Source of the DNA: Pandoraea sputorum | Lineage (GTDB): Bacteria > Pseudomonadota > Gammaproteobacteria > Burkholderiales > Burkholderiaceae | Direction of reading: 5' to 3' | Assembly (NCBI RefSeq): GCF_000814845.2 | Contig: NZ_CP010431.2 | Location: 3,658,001-3,722,000 of the forward strand | DNA: 64,000 bases | Part shown: piece by piece, positions 8,577-17,310 of the stretch | Position numbering within the stretch: position 1 is the first letter of the stretch | Layout: each line of letters begins with the position of its first letter | Notes under the pieces: generated by a model | Seen by the model: only the letters and a program-made list of their open reading frames with translations | What the model was told of the DNA's origin: nothing | Database searches by the model: none | Translations under genes and position numbers: made by a program

Positions 8577-10261
8577 CGTTCACGCCTGCAAATAAAGCGA
8601 GGCCTCAGGCACGCGGCATCCGTCAGACGATGTCGGACCTGCACACGTGGTCCGGCCTGCTGGTCGGCTGGCTGCTGTACGCCATGTTCCTCACGGGCAC
8701 CGTGAGTTACTTCAAAGACGAACTGTCGCAATGGATGCGCCCCGAAGTGCCGCATCGGCAGTCGTTGCCCGATCCCGCCATGGTCGCTCAGAACGTCGGC
8801 GATCAACTCGTGACGCTCGCTGCGGGCAGCCCGCAGTGGAGCATTTATCTGCCCACCGAGCGCAATCCGGTCGCGGGTGTCTTCTGGCGCAATCCGCCTG
8901 CGCCCAAAGGCACTGGCAAAGGTGAGACAAACGCCCCGCGCCGCACCTTCGAAGAAGCGACGTTCGACCCGTCGACCGGTCAGACGCTCAAAGCGCGCGA
9001 GACGCTCGGCGGCGACTTCTTCTACCGGTTCCACTTTCAGTTTCACCCGCTGCCTGTCCTGTGGGGACGCTGGCTCGCGGGCTTCTGCGCGATGTTCATG
9101 CTGGTGGCCATCGTCAGCGGCGTGATCACGCACAAGAAAATCTTCGTCGATTTCTTCACTTTCCGATGGGGCAAGGGGCAGCGCTCGTGGCTCGACGCAC
9201 ACAATGCGCTCTCGGTCTTCGGCCTGCCTTTCCATCTGATGATCACCTACACCGGCCTCGTCACTTTGATGGCGATGTACATGCCGTGGGGCGCGCAAAC
9301 GGCAATCAAGACGCCAATGGAACGCGCGCAACTCAGCGCGCAGTTGAGCGCCTTCCCGCCGCCCGGCAAGGCCACGGGCGAGAAAGCCCCGCTTGCCCCT
9401 CTCGCCCCGATGGTGCGCGAGGCGCAAGCCCGCTGGGGCGCGAACGACGTCGGCCGCGTGACCGTCACCCATGCGGGCGACGCCGCTGCACGTGTGGCCG
9501 TCACACGCGGCGAAAGCACGCGTGTCTCGATGAGCCCGCAGTACCTGCTGTTCGACGGCGCGACCGGCAAGCTGATCGACGTTCACGACGGTGTCGGCCC
9601 GGCCGCAGAAACGCGCGGCGTCATGTACGCCCTGCACCTCGGACGCTTCAGCGATCTGCATCTGCGCTGGCTGTACTTCCTCGTCAGTCTGGGCGGCACG
9701 GCGATGGTCGGCTCTGGGTTGGTGATGTGGACGGTCAAACGTCGCAGCAAGCTTCCCGACCCGGCACGTCCCCATTTCGGCTTTCACGTGGTCGAGCGTC
9801 TGAACATCGCAGCGATTGCGGGGCTCTCGATTGCCATGACGGCGTTCCTCTGGGGCAACCGCCTCATTCCGGCAGATGCGCTCAAACGCAGCGTCACCGA
9901 AGTCGATGTGTTCTATTGGGTATGGGCGGCGACGCTGTTGTACGCGCTGGTGCGCCCTGCCAAACGGGCGTGGGTGGAATTGCTGTGGTTCGGCGCTGCC
10001 GTGCTCGCGCTGCTACCGGTGCTTAACGCGGTCACGACGTCGCGCGGCCTCTGGCATAGCCTGACGACCGGCGACTGGGTGTATGCAGGCGTGGATCTGA
10101 TGCTCTGGGCCTTCGCAGCGCTGCATGCGTGGCTCGCGATCCGCACCGCACGGCACAAGCCGAAGACGAAGCCTGTGCGCCCCACGGCATCGGCCCACGC
10201 GCCGGTCAATGCACCGGTCAGTGCGTCGATCAATGCCCCGTTGAACGAGGACCGCGCATGA
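8573..10261 (+). CDS. PepSY-associated TM protein, putative ferrisiderophore reductase
   Basis: 562-residue inner-membrane protein. ATG 8573 is preceded by GGGAGG and overlaps the DUF3649 stop; the longer frame reaching back to 8468 lies inside that gene. Helix 1 (about 22-42, HTWSGLLVGWLLYAMFLTGTV) begins with the conserved HxW of PepSY_TM proteins. Further helices lie near 165-190, 215-245, 365-395 and 410-545, with a large periplasmic PepSY region between about 45 and 150. A histidine-containing region (FYRFHFQFHPL, about 145-155) is typical of this family. Related proteins reduce Fe3+-siderophores at the inner membrane. The substrate here is inferred from context. Confidence 0.85.
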   Translation: MTFTPANKARPQARGIRQTMSDLHTWSGLLVGWLLYAMFLTGTVSYFKDELSQWMRPEVPHRQSLPDPAMVAQNVGDQLVTLAAGSPQWSIYLPTERNPVAGVFWRNPPAPKGTGKGETNAPRRTFEEATFDPSTGQTLKARETLGGDFFYRFHFQFHPLPVLWGRWLAGFCAMFMLVAIVSGVITHKKIFVDFFTFRWGKGQRSWLDAHNALSVFGLPFHLMITYTGLVTLMAMYMPWGAQTAIKTPMERAQLSAQLSAFPPPGKATGEKAPLAPLAPMVREAQARWGANDVGRVTVTHAGDAAARVAVTRGESTRVSMSPQYLLFDGATGKLIDVHDGVGPAAETRGVMYALHLGRFSDLHLRWLYFLVSLGGTAMVGSGLVMWTVKRRSKLPDPARPHFGFHVVERLNIAAIAGLSIAMTAFLWGNRLIPADALKRSVTEVDVFYWVWAATLLYALVRPAKRAWVELLWFGAAVLALLPVLNAVTTSRGLWHSLTTGDWVYAGVDLMLWAFAALHAWLAIRTARHKPKTKPVRPTASAHAPVNAPVSASINAPLNEDRA

Positions 10262-10536
10262 GTCATTTCGTCACTTTCGCGCTCTGCCTCGCAGGCTTTG
10301 CGGCGCTGGCGCTGTCGACGGAGCGTCAGCAGGAGACGTTCTTCAAGACCGTTTCACCGACGCGCACGCGCAATGGCCGGATCGTCGGATGGGCGGCACT
10401 GGCCGTGGCGCTCGGCGCAACGGTCATGCATCAGGGATGGGGATTCGGACTGGTGAACTACAGCGGACAGACCAGCATGGCTGCGGGTCTGGTGTACCTG
10501 ACGCTCATTCTGGCCCAGCGCCGCCAGTCTCGCTAG
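10258..10536 (+). CDS. DUF3325-family small membrane protein
   Basis: 92 residues with three predicted membrane segments (about 2-20, 42-62 and 68-85). ATG 10258 overlaps the PepSY stop codon (ATGA). Family assignment to DUF3325 rests on size, hydrophobicity, STERQQETFF motif and position behind a PepSY gene. It is the last gene of the fecA-DUF4198-DUF3649-PepSY-DUF3325 run. Confidence 0.7.
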   Translation: MSHFVTFALCLAGFAALALSTERQQETFFKTVSPTRTRNGRIVGWAALAVALGATVMHQGWGFGLVNYSGQTSMAAGLVYLTLILAQRRQSR

Positions 10537-10570
10537 GAGACTGGCCGACCGATTCGGAGAATCGTCGGGA

Positions 10571-10588
10571 GATCGTCAGACGACGATC
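10571..10588. terminator. Possible bidirectional terminator hairpin
   Basis: GATCGTC and GACGATC flank a four-base loop between the convergent ends of the DUF3325 gene and ribA, touching the ribA stop codon. There is no clear T-run, so it is only a candidate. Confidence 0.3.
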
Positions 10589-11243
10589 ACTCGTTCTCTT
10601 CGAAGTAGTGCCCGAACTTGACCTGCTTGGTGCGGATATAGCGTTCGTTCTCTTCGCGCAACGGAATGTCGAGCGCCACACGCTCGCTCACGGGGATGCC
10701 GTGCTTGATGAGCGTGTCGAACTTCTTCGGATTGTTGCTCATGAGGCGCACCGAACCCACACCGAGAATGCGCAGGATGGCGGCGGCGGAGTCGTATTCG
10801 CGCGCATCGTCGGGCAGACCGAGATCGAGGTTGGCTTCGACGGTATCACGCCCCTGCTCTTGCAGCAGATACGCACGAATCTTGTTGCTCAGACCGATGC
10901 CGCGCCCTTCATGGCCGCGCAGATACAGCATCACACCGCGCCCTTCCTCGGCGATCTTGCGCATACCGGCGTCCAGCTGCTCGCCGCAATCGCAGCGATA
11001 GGAGCCGAAGACGTCCCCCGTCAGACATTCCGAGTGCAGACGCACCAGTGGCGGCAGCGCGCCCCCTTGGTCCGACACGTCGCCCATCACCAGCGCGAGA
11101 TGCTCGTTGGCGCTGTCTTTGACGCGAAACGCGTGGGAAGTGAAGGTGCCGTAGCGAGTGGGCAGCGTTGCCGTAGCGACAAGCTCGACGCATTCGCCAG
11201 CGTCGCAATTGAGCGTGGCAGAGGCAGTACCAGGGGACTTCAT
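10587..11243 (-). CDS. ribA: GTP cyclohydrolase II
   Basis: 218 residues from ATG 11243. The frame opens further upstream, but the conserved domain starts just after this ATG. It converts GTP to the first riboflavin precursor. The zinc-binding cysteines C73, C84 and C86 are visible (HSEC...[10 protein letters not shown]), as are the GTP-binding and catalytic stretches [17 protein letters not shown] and [10 protein letters not shown]. Length is normal for the monofunctional enzyme, with no DHBP-synthase domain. No strong Shine-Dalgarno is seen. It lies alone between two iron-uptake blocks, and no other riboflavin gene is in the window. Confidence 0.92.
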   Translation of the reverse strand: MKSPGTASATLNCDAGECVELVATATLPTRYGTFTSHAFRVKDSANEHLALVMGDVSDQGGALPPLVRLHSECLTGDVFGSYRCDCGEQLDAGMRKIAEEGRGVMLYLRGHEGRGIGLSNKIRAYLLQEQGRDTVEANLDLGLPDDAREYDSAAAILRILGVGSVRLMSNNPKKFDTLIKHGIPVSERVALDIPLREENERYIRTKQVKFGHYFEENE

Positions 11244-11448
11244 GTTGACGTTCGAACGGGCTGAAATTGGAGTTGCGTGCCACCGGACAACGATGGCGTG
11301 TGCCCGGAGTTTAACGCCATTTCCGAATTTCAGCCGACAGCGCCATGCAACAGACTGTTGCGCGACGCTGTCCAATCGGCCGGACACGGCGCCGACAGGG
11401 GCTGCCGATACCTTCCCGCCAGCCCCGCACGGTCGCTTCCCGCGGCGA

Positions 11449-13683
11449 TCAGTAGTCGGCGCGCAGCGTGAGCATCACGTTACGTCGGTCGCCATAGGTG
11501 CCGAAGAATGTCGACGGCACGCGCTCGTAGTAATCGCGATTGAACACGTTGTTCACGTTCAACTGCGCTTCCAGACGGCGATTGAAGCGGAACGCCACCA
11601 TCGCGTCCCACACCGCGTAACCGCCCTGCGCCGAACCCGCCGTGCGATACGTCGAACTCTGGATGCGCACGCCACCGCCCACGCGCAGACCGTCGAGCCA
11701 GCCACCGAGCAGGTTCGGCGAGAACTTATACGTCGTGTACAGCTTGAACAGATGCTGCGGCTCTTCGCCATCGAGCGTCTGACCGCCGAGCGACGGATCG
11801 TTGTCGTAGCGCGTATTGAGCAGCGTGTAGCCCGCATAGACGTTCCAGTGGGTCGTCAGTTGGCCGGTCAACTCCGCTTCCCAGCCCTGACTACGCGCCG
11901 CCCCCGCCGCGACGGAGCCCAGCGGGTGGAACGGGTCGGCCACTGCGCGGTTGGTGTCCGTCATGCGGAAGGCCGCGACGTTCGCCGTCAGGCGACCATC
12001 GAGGAATTCGCCCTTCACGCCGAGTTCGTACTGTTGCCCGTCACGCGGCGGCAAGCCCTGCCCGTCGAACGTGGTCGCCGTTTGCGGCGAGAAGATCTTC
12101 GCGTAGTTGAAGTACGCGTTGATCTGCTTCGTCAGCGCCAGAACCACGCCGCCGTACGGAATGAACTTGTGGTTCGCGCTCGACGAAGTGCTCCACGGCG
12201 TTGCCGTCGGGAGCGTGTTCTGCGCTTGCTGCTGATACCACGCTTCACGTCCGCCCAGCACGACGGTCAGCGGGTCGAGCACGCGCACGCGCGCCTGTGC
12301 GTAGACGCCGAACTGCTGCGTATTCAGGTTATCGCCCGAGGTGAGCGCCAGCGGCGGCTGGATCGAGGGCGGCGAGAAGATATTGAACACGCCCATCGTC
12401 TGGCCGCCCGAGAGGCTGCGCTGCTGCGAGAGCTGATAGTTCATGCCGACCATCCACTCATGCTTGCGGCCGAACGCTTCCACCGGACCGGAGACGTGCG
12501 AGTCGACACCCAGCATGTTCTGCTCGACGCGCTGAATCTGCGCGAAGTACCGGGCGTTGTAGGTGACCGGATCGATCCCCGGTCCGAGGTAGGCGTAGCG
12601 GCTGTTGTTCAGGATGTGGCGATAGTTGACGGTCGTCGACGACACGATCCCGCCATCGAAGCGGTGATCGAGCCGCGCGTTGACCTCCTGCATCGACGTC
12701 CACGTATGGTTCCAGTCGGGCGCGAAATTGCTGTTGTTCGGGGCGTTCAGGAACCCGCGATTGAGCAGCAACGACTGGCCGTAGTCGAACCCGTTGAGCG
12801 AGTTGACCTGATACGAGCCCGAGAGCGACAGCAGCGTACGCGGCGTGATGTCGAACTCCAGCGCGCCATATGCAAGGAAGTTGCTGTTGTTGGTGCGTGT
12901 CACCGAGGCGTTGCTCGTATCGCCGGTCAGCACGGCGCGCCCGCGTATCGTGCCGCTCTGATTAAGCGGTCCGGTCACGTCGATCATCTGACGGTAATGC
13001 GCCCACGAGCCGAAGCCCGTTTCGCTGCGCAGCGCAAACGTATCGCCCGGACGCTTGCGCACCAGATTCACGGTGCCGCCCGGCTCACCCGTACCGTCGA
13101 GCAAGCCCGCCGGACCACGAAACACTTCCACGCGGTCGTACATCGACAGATCGAACTGCGGCTGGTACTGGATACCGTTCAGGATCGACACGCCATCGAA
13201 CTCTACGCCAACGGGATAGCCGCGCGCATTGAAGTAATACGAGCCGTCGCCGTACTTCAGCGCGGAAATGCCGGTGGTGTATTTCAACGCGTCGGTGACG
13301 GACTGCATGCCCTGATCGTCCATGCGCTGACGCGTGACCACCGACACCGAGTTCGGAATGTCCTTCAACGCCTGAGGGATCTTGCCGATGGTCGTCATGC
13401 TTGATCCGTACGAGCCGGAACCTTCGGTTTGCACGATATCGCGCTGACCGGTGACGTTCGCCGCCGGAAGCGCAGCAGCGGGTGCAGTTGCGTTGGCATC
13501 CGTCGCGGGTGCGGCGGCCGTCTGGGCATGGACCTCTGCGGCGCTCAGCATCAACATGGCGACGGCAGCCGACGTCAGTGCAAAGTGAAACTTCGGCAAC
13601 TTCTGCGACTGTACTGCGCTCGGTGCGTCAGACATGCGGCCCCGTGCGGCTTGCGTCCGGCGAGAATTCTGATTCGTTTGCAT
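11449..13683 (-). CDS. TonB-dependent siderophore receptor
   Basis: 744 residues from ATG 13683, chosen over a GTG at 13695 that lies directly against the GGGGAA ribosome site. A signal peptide is followed by a cleavage site near EVHAQ, with no STN domain, so this receptor does not signal to a FecR. The plug (about 85-215) includes the TonB-proximal segment, [10 protein letters not shown] and [19 protein letters not shown]. The barrel ends in LTLRADY. It belongs to the FhuE/FpvA-like ferric-siderophore group; the ligand is unknown. The AraC regulator upstream is divergent, and a Fur-like box lies in the shared promoter region. Confidence 0.92.
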   Translation of the reverse strand: MQTNQNSRRTQAARGRMSDAPSAVQSQKLPKFHFALTSAAVAMLMLSAAEVHAQTAAAPATDANATAPAAALPAANVTGQRDIVQTEGSGSYGSSMTTIGKIPQALKDIPNSVSVVTRQRMDDQGMQSVTDALKYTTGISALKYGDGSYYFNARGYPVGVEFDGVSILNGIQYQPQFDLSMYDRVEVFRGPAGLLDGTGEPGGTVNLVRKRPGDTFALRSETGFGSWAHYRQMIDVTGPLNQSGTIRGRAVLTGDTSNASVTRTNNSNFLAYGALEFDITPRTLLSLSGSYQVNSLNGFDYGQSLLLNRGFLNAPNNSNFAPDWNHTWTSMQEVNARLDHRFDGGIVSSTTVNYRHILNNSRYAYLGPGIDPVTYNARYFAQIQRVEQNMLGVDSHVSGPVEAFGRKHEWMVGMNYQLSQQRSLSGGQTMGVFNIFSPPSIQPPLALTSGDNLNTQQFGVYAQARVRVLDPLTVVLGGREAWYQQQAQNTLPTATPWSTSSSANHKFIPYGGVVLALTKQINAYFNYAKIFSPQTATTFDGQGLPPRDGQQYELGVKGEFLDGRLTANVAAFRMTDTNRAVADPFHPLGSVAAGAARSQGWEAELTGQLTTHWNVYAGYTLLNTRYDNDPSLGGQTLDGEEPQHLFKLYTTYKFSPNLLGGWLDGLRVGGGVRIQSSTYRTAGSAQGGYAVWDAMVAFRFNRRLEAQLNVNNVFNRDYYERVPSTFFGTYGDRRNVMLTLRADY

Positions 13684-13820
13684 CGTTGACAACACTTCCC
13701 CTTGTTGCCGGGCTCTACCGGCGATCCAAAATTAACGTTCGTATGCTTTGTGCGGCACTTGTGTCGTGCTCGTCGCGGTCCTGCCTTACCGTCCAATTCC
13801 CGCTACACTGGCGGAAATAT

Positions 13821-13849
13821 CGCAAATGAGACTCATTACTAAATTTGCG
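13821..13849. promoter_or_regulatory. Fur-like box inside an inverted repeat, receptor/araC promoter
   Basis: GCAAATGAGACTCATTACT (13822-13840) matches the Fur consensus at 13 of 19 positions. CGCAAAT (13821-13827) and ATTTGCG (13843-13849) form a perfect 7-bp inverted repeat around it. The site lies 138 bases before the receptor start and about 135 before the AraC gene, in their shared divergent region. Confidence 0.6.
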
Positions 13850-13881
13850 TATGATCCGGCACAACACATTGATAGCTATGG

Positions 13882-13924
13882 AGAATATCGGGTTCGAAAA
13901 AGGTAAGGACGACAATAAATGTCG
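13882..13924 (+). promoter_or_regulatory. Candidate AraC-regulator binding region, copy 1
   Basis: AGAATATCGGG (13882-13892) recurs with one change upstream of the paralogous AraC gene at 20768. CGACA/TGTCG (13910-13914 and 13920-13924) forms a small inverted repeat followed by a T-run. A similar GGAC...TGTC...TTTTT arrangement is also found at the paralogue. Function is inferred from recurrence. Confidence 0.4.
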
Positions 13925-13983
13925 ATTTTTTGACAATCGCCATCCAATTGGCTACATCCTGACGCGAGACCCGCATTACCCCC

Positions 13984-14768
13984 ATGAGTGACTTCCTGCG
14001 CAAGCGATTTCCCAATGCCGTACGGCCCTTACCGCGCGATGTCTTTGCGCAGGTCACGCCCTTTCGTCATGGCGAACGGCTGATCTGGCATCGCCATCGA
14101 CACGGCCAACTGGTGTTCCCGGTGCGCGGCATCGTGCGCGTGCTCACGCCGTCCGCCATCTGGACGTTGCCCCCTCGCGCGCACTCTGGCTGCCGTCGGA
14201 CATCGAGCACGAACTGCATGCAGTCGGCGACGGGCAGATGGGCAACATCTACATGGAGCCGCGTGCGTTCCCGTGGGACTGGACCAGTCCCACGGTCATC
14301 CTCGTCACACCACTGATTCGAGAACTCGCGGTGACCGTTAGCCGCGACGGCGATACCTACGGCCCCACGAGCCGTGCGGCGCTCTCGGTGCCGCCGCTGA
14401 TGGGTGTGCTGCATGACGCGGCCCCCGTGCCCGAACGGGGCGTGCCGGTGCCAAGGGACGAGCGGTTACAAGCGATCTGCGAGCACCTGATGAACGAGCC
14501 TGCCAGCAAGCTGACGCTCGACTTCTGGGGGGAACAGTTCGGAGTCAGCGGACGCACACTCGCGCGTCAGTTCCAGACGGAGACGGGTATGACGTTCGTG
14601 ACCTGGCGTCAGCATCTGCGCGTGTCCGAAGCGATTTCGACGCTTGCACAAGGCGCATCCGTCGCGGCGACGGCCGACGCCTTCGGCTACGCCAGCCCCA
14701 GTGCCTTCATCGCCATGTTCAAGCAGGTCACGGGGCGCTCCCCGCAACGCTATCTCGCGGACGCCTGA
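13984..14768 (+). pseudogene. AraC-family regulator, frame broken by a one-base loss
   Basis: The reading frame from ATG 13984 encodes the cupin-like sensor domain (RHGERLIWHRHRHGQLVFPV, then WTLPP). It leaves phase at the C-run 14170-14174. The following frame, through 14768, encodes the rest of the sensor and a full AraC helix-turn-helix domain (FGVSGRTLARQF, FGYASPSAFIAMFK). Adding one C restores LPPSRALWLP, which matches the intact paralogue at 20932-21723. Restored length is about 261 residues. Either the gene is a recent pseudogene or the base is a sequencing error. It is divergent from the receptor and probably once controlled it in response to an internalised siderophore. Confidence 0.85.
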
Positions 14769-14826
14769 CCCGGACTCTGGCGTCCGCCTCCGGCGCACTC
14801 GGCGCGCCTCATCCAGCGCCTATCAT

Positions 14827-15609
14827 TCAGCGCGCATAGCTCACCGGCATCCCGCCATCGGGATTCGGCAAGACGCCCATCGGCACGCCGTAGATCGTCT
14901 GCAACGTGTCGGGCGACATCAGTTCCGCAGGCGTGCCACGCGCAATCGGCATGCCCTGCTTGAGCGCGAGCAGTGTGTCGCAAAAGCGCGCGGCCATGTT
15001 GACGTCATGGAGCACGATCACCACGCCAAGGCCATGCGCGTCGGCCAGTTCGCGCACGAGTTTGAGGACATCCAGTTGATGCGCCACATCGAGCGCCGAG
15101 GTCGGTTCGTCCAGCAGCAGACACTGCGCCTGCTGGGCCACGAGCATGGCCAGCCACACGCGCTGACGCTCCCCGCCCGAGAGTGACTCCACGAGACGGT
15201 CGGCAAAGCCGAGCACGTCCGTCTGCGCCATCGCGTTTTGTACGGCCTCGTGATCATGGGCGTCGAAGCGTCCGAGCGCACCGTGCCACGGGTAACGACC
15301 GAGCGCGACCAGTTCGGACACTGTCATTCCGGCAGCGGCGGGCGGCTGCTGGGGCAGATACGCCACACGCCGCGCAAACTCGCGTGCGCCCCACGACGTC
15401 AGCGCCCGTCCCTCAAACGCAATGTTGCCGCTCACCGGCTGAAGCTGACGCGCGAGCAGCTTGATCAGGCTCGACTTGCCCGAGCCGTTGTGGCCAATCA
15501 GCCCGTGCACCTGTCCGGCTGCGAGTTCCAGCGTCAGCGGTGCGAGCAGCGTGCGCCCTTCCACCGCGAACGAAACGTCTTGCAAAGCGAACATCGGGAT
15601 ATCAGTCAT
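14827..15609 (-). CDS. Iron-siderophore ABC importer, ATP-binding protein
   Basis: About 260 residues of the FhuC/FecE type. Walker A GHNGSGKSS is near residue 40, signature LSGGERQR near 142, Walker B CLLLDEPTSALD near 162 and the switch histidine in VIVLHDVN near 192. ATG 15609 overlaps the exporter stop; an in-frame ATG at 15615 is an alternative. It is the last gene of a minus-strand operon with the double permease and binding protein, and resembles OrbC of the ornibactin cluster. Confidence 0.9.
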   Translation of the reverse strand: MTDIPMFALQDVSFAVEGRTLLAPLTLELAAGQVHGLIGHNGSGKSSLIKLLARQLQPVSGNIAFEGRALTSWGAREFARRVAYLPQQPPAAAGMTVSELVALGRYPWHGALGRFDAHDHEAVQNAMAQTDVLGFADRLVESLSGGERQRVWLAMLVAQQAQCLLLDEPTSALDVAHQLDVLKLVRELADAHGLGVVIVLHDVNMAARFCDTLLALKQGMPIARGTPAELMSPDTLQTIYGVPMGVLPNPDGGMPVSYAR

Positions 15610-17275
15610 GAGCATTCGGTGAAGCAGGTTCGTTGGAGGCCTGGGCCTCGATGTCGGCTTGCGGTTCGCGTGATTGACGCAGTTGACCGTAGTCGAGACG
15701 AATCAGGCGGTCCGCCAGATCGAAATAGCGGTCGTCGTGGGTAATGACCAGCACGCTCTTGCCGCGTGCCCTGAGCGCGGGCAGCATCTGGCGGTAGAAC
15801 ACGTCCTTGAACAGCGGGTCCTGATCCGCCGCCCATTCGTCGAAGACGTAGAACGGCCGGTCTTCCAGATACGCCACCAGCAATGCGAGACGTTTGCGCT
15901 GTCCCTGCGACAGATCGAGCGTGGAGAAGCGTCCGTCCGAGATCGTCACCTTGTGGTCGAGTTGCAGCGACTTGAGCAGCGTTTGCGCCTGCGCGTCGAG
16001 CCCCTCCGGCGGCAAGCCGAGCAGATGTTCGAACAGGAAAAAGTCGCTGAACACCACGGAGAACAGTTGACGGTAGTGGTCACGCTCGGCGTCGCCCACC
16101 GGCACGCCGTCGACCACGATACGACCCTGTTCCGGGGCATACAGGCCGACGATCAGCTTGGCCAGCGTGGTCTTACCGCTCCCGTTGCCGCCGACCAGAT
16201 AGACGAGTTCGCCGGGACGGAACGTGAGCGTCACCGGTCCCAGCGTGAACACTTCGTTTTCCTGCTCGCGGAAATAGCGATGCGTGACGCCTTCGAGCAC
16301 GATCTCGTGAAATGCCGACGCCTCGCGCTTGCCCGGCGCAGGTAGCCGTTCGCGCGGCAGTTCGTTCTCGACCTGTGCGATACGCTCTAACGCGACGCGT
16401 GCGCTGCCCAGCGACGGCATCGCCGAGAGCACGCCCTCGATCGGCATGATCATGTACAGGAACACGAGCGCGTAGCCGGACACCACCTGCGGTGGCAGGT
16501 CGACGTGACGCAGCACCACGAATAGCGTCAGGCCAATGAAAGCGAACAGAATGAAGCTGCCCCAACTGGCCGCCGCCGCGTACAGCACGTAACCGCGCGT
16601 GCGCTGTACACGTACCGCCTCGACATTGCTTGCGAGACGGTCTTCGATGAAGGCGTCGCGCCGGGCACGATGCAGCTTGAGCTCCTTCGCACCGTCGAAC
16701 AATGCGCGGAAGTCCTTCACCAGTGCTTCCTCACGCTTGCGCGAGCTACGCAGATGCAGCAGCGCGCGCTGGTTGGCAAAACGAAATCCCGCTGCGCCGA
16801 TGAAGATCGTCACCACGGCGAACAGCAGAATCTGCCACGACAGATAGCCGAGATACACGAGGCATCCGGCGATCACCGCGCCCTGCATCGCCAGCACCGG
16901 CAGGTTCACGAACAGGACGACGATGGTATCGAGATCCTGCGTGAGCACGGCAATCGCGCGGGCAATGCCGTGCTTCTCAAGACTCGCGTAGGGGGCAGCA
17001 CCGATGCGACGCACAACCTGCATGCGCAACGTCGCCTTCGCGCGCTGACCGAGCGACATGAAGAGCGTTTGCGACAGCGCGCGCGTGACCAGCACGATCA
17101 CGCCAAGGCCGAGAAATTGCATGCCGAGCGTGCCCAGATGGTCGCGCGGCGCCGTCAGCGCACGATTGATCAGCGCGACGAGACCGGCGTTGCCGAAACC
17201 GCTGATCAGACTACCGGCGAACGCAATGGCCAACGGCCATCGAGACGCACGTACCAATTGCCAGAACAAGGGCAT
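15602..17275 (-). CDS. PvdE-type cyclic-peptide/siderophore export ABC transporter
   Basis: 557-residue half-transporter with membrane domain first (about 15-280, six helices) and ATPase second. Walker A VGGNGSGKTT is near residue 362, the signature is LSQGQRKR, and the Walker B region reads FDEWAADQDP, a hallmark of the PvdE/SyrD cyclic-peptide exporter group. Such proteins move peptide siderophores or their precursors across the inner membrane. It lies between the importer permease and ATPase genes, as orbE does among the orb genes, but no peptide synthetase gene is in this window. Confidence 0.9.
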   Translation of the reverse strand: MPLFWQLVRASRWPLAIAFAGSLISGFGNAGLVALINRALTAPRDHLGTLGMQFLGLGVIVLVTRALSQTLFMSLGQRAKATLRMQVVRRIGAAPYASLEKHGIARAIAVLTQDLDTIVVLFVNLPVLAMQGAVIAGCLVYLGYLSWQILLFAVVTIFIGAAGFRFANQRALLHLRSSRKREEALVKDFRALFDGAKELKLHRARRDAFIEDRLASNVEAVRVQRTRGYVLYAAAASWGSFILFAFIGLTLFVVLRHVDLPPQVVSGYALVFLYMIMPIEGVLSAMPSLGSARVALERIAQVENELPRERLPAPGKREASAFHEIVLEGVTHRYFREQENEVFTLGPVTLTFRPGELVYLVGGNGSGKTTLAKLIVGLYAPEQGRIVVDGVPVGDAERDHYRQLFSVVFSDFFLFEHLLGLPPEGLDAQAQTLLKSLQLDHKVTISDGRFSTLDLSQGQRKRLALLVAYLEDRPFYVFDEWAADQDPLFKDVFYRQMLPALRARGKSVLVITHDDRYFDLADRLIRLDYGQLRQSREPQADIEAQASNEPASPNAHD

Positions 17276-17310
17276 AAGAGATCTCTGTTTTTATGGGGAT
17301 GTCGGGAATG

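Noticed and set aside
11158..13404. 748-codon plus-strand open frame
   Set aside because: Antisense to the TonB receptor; a shadow caused by high third-position GC.
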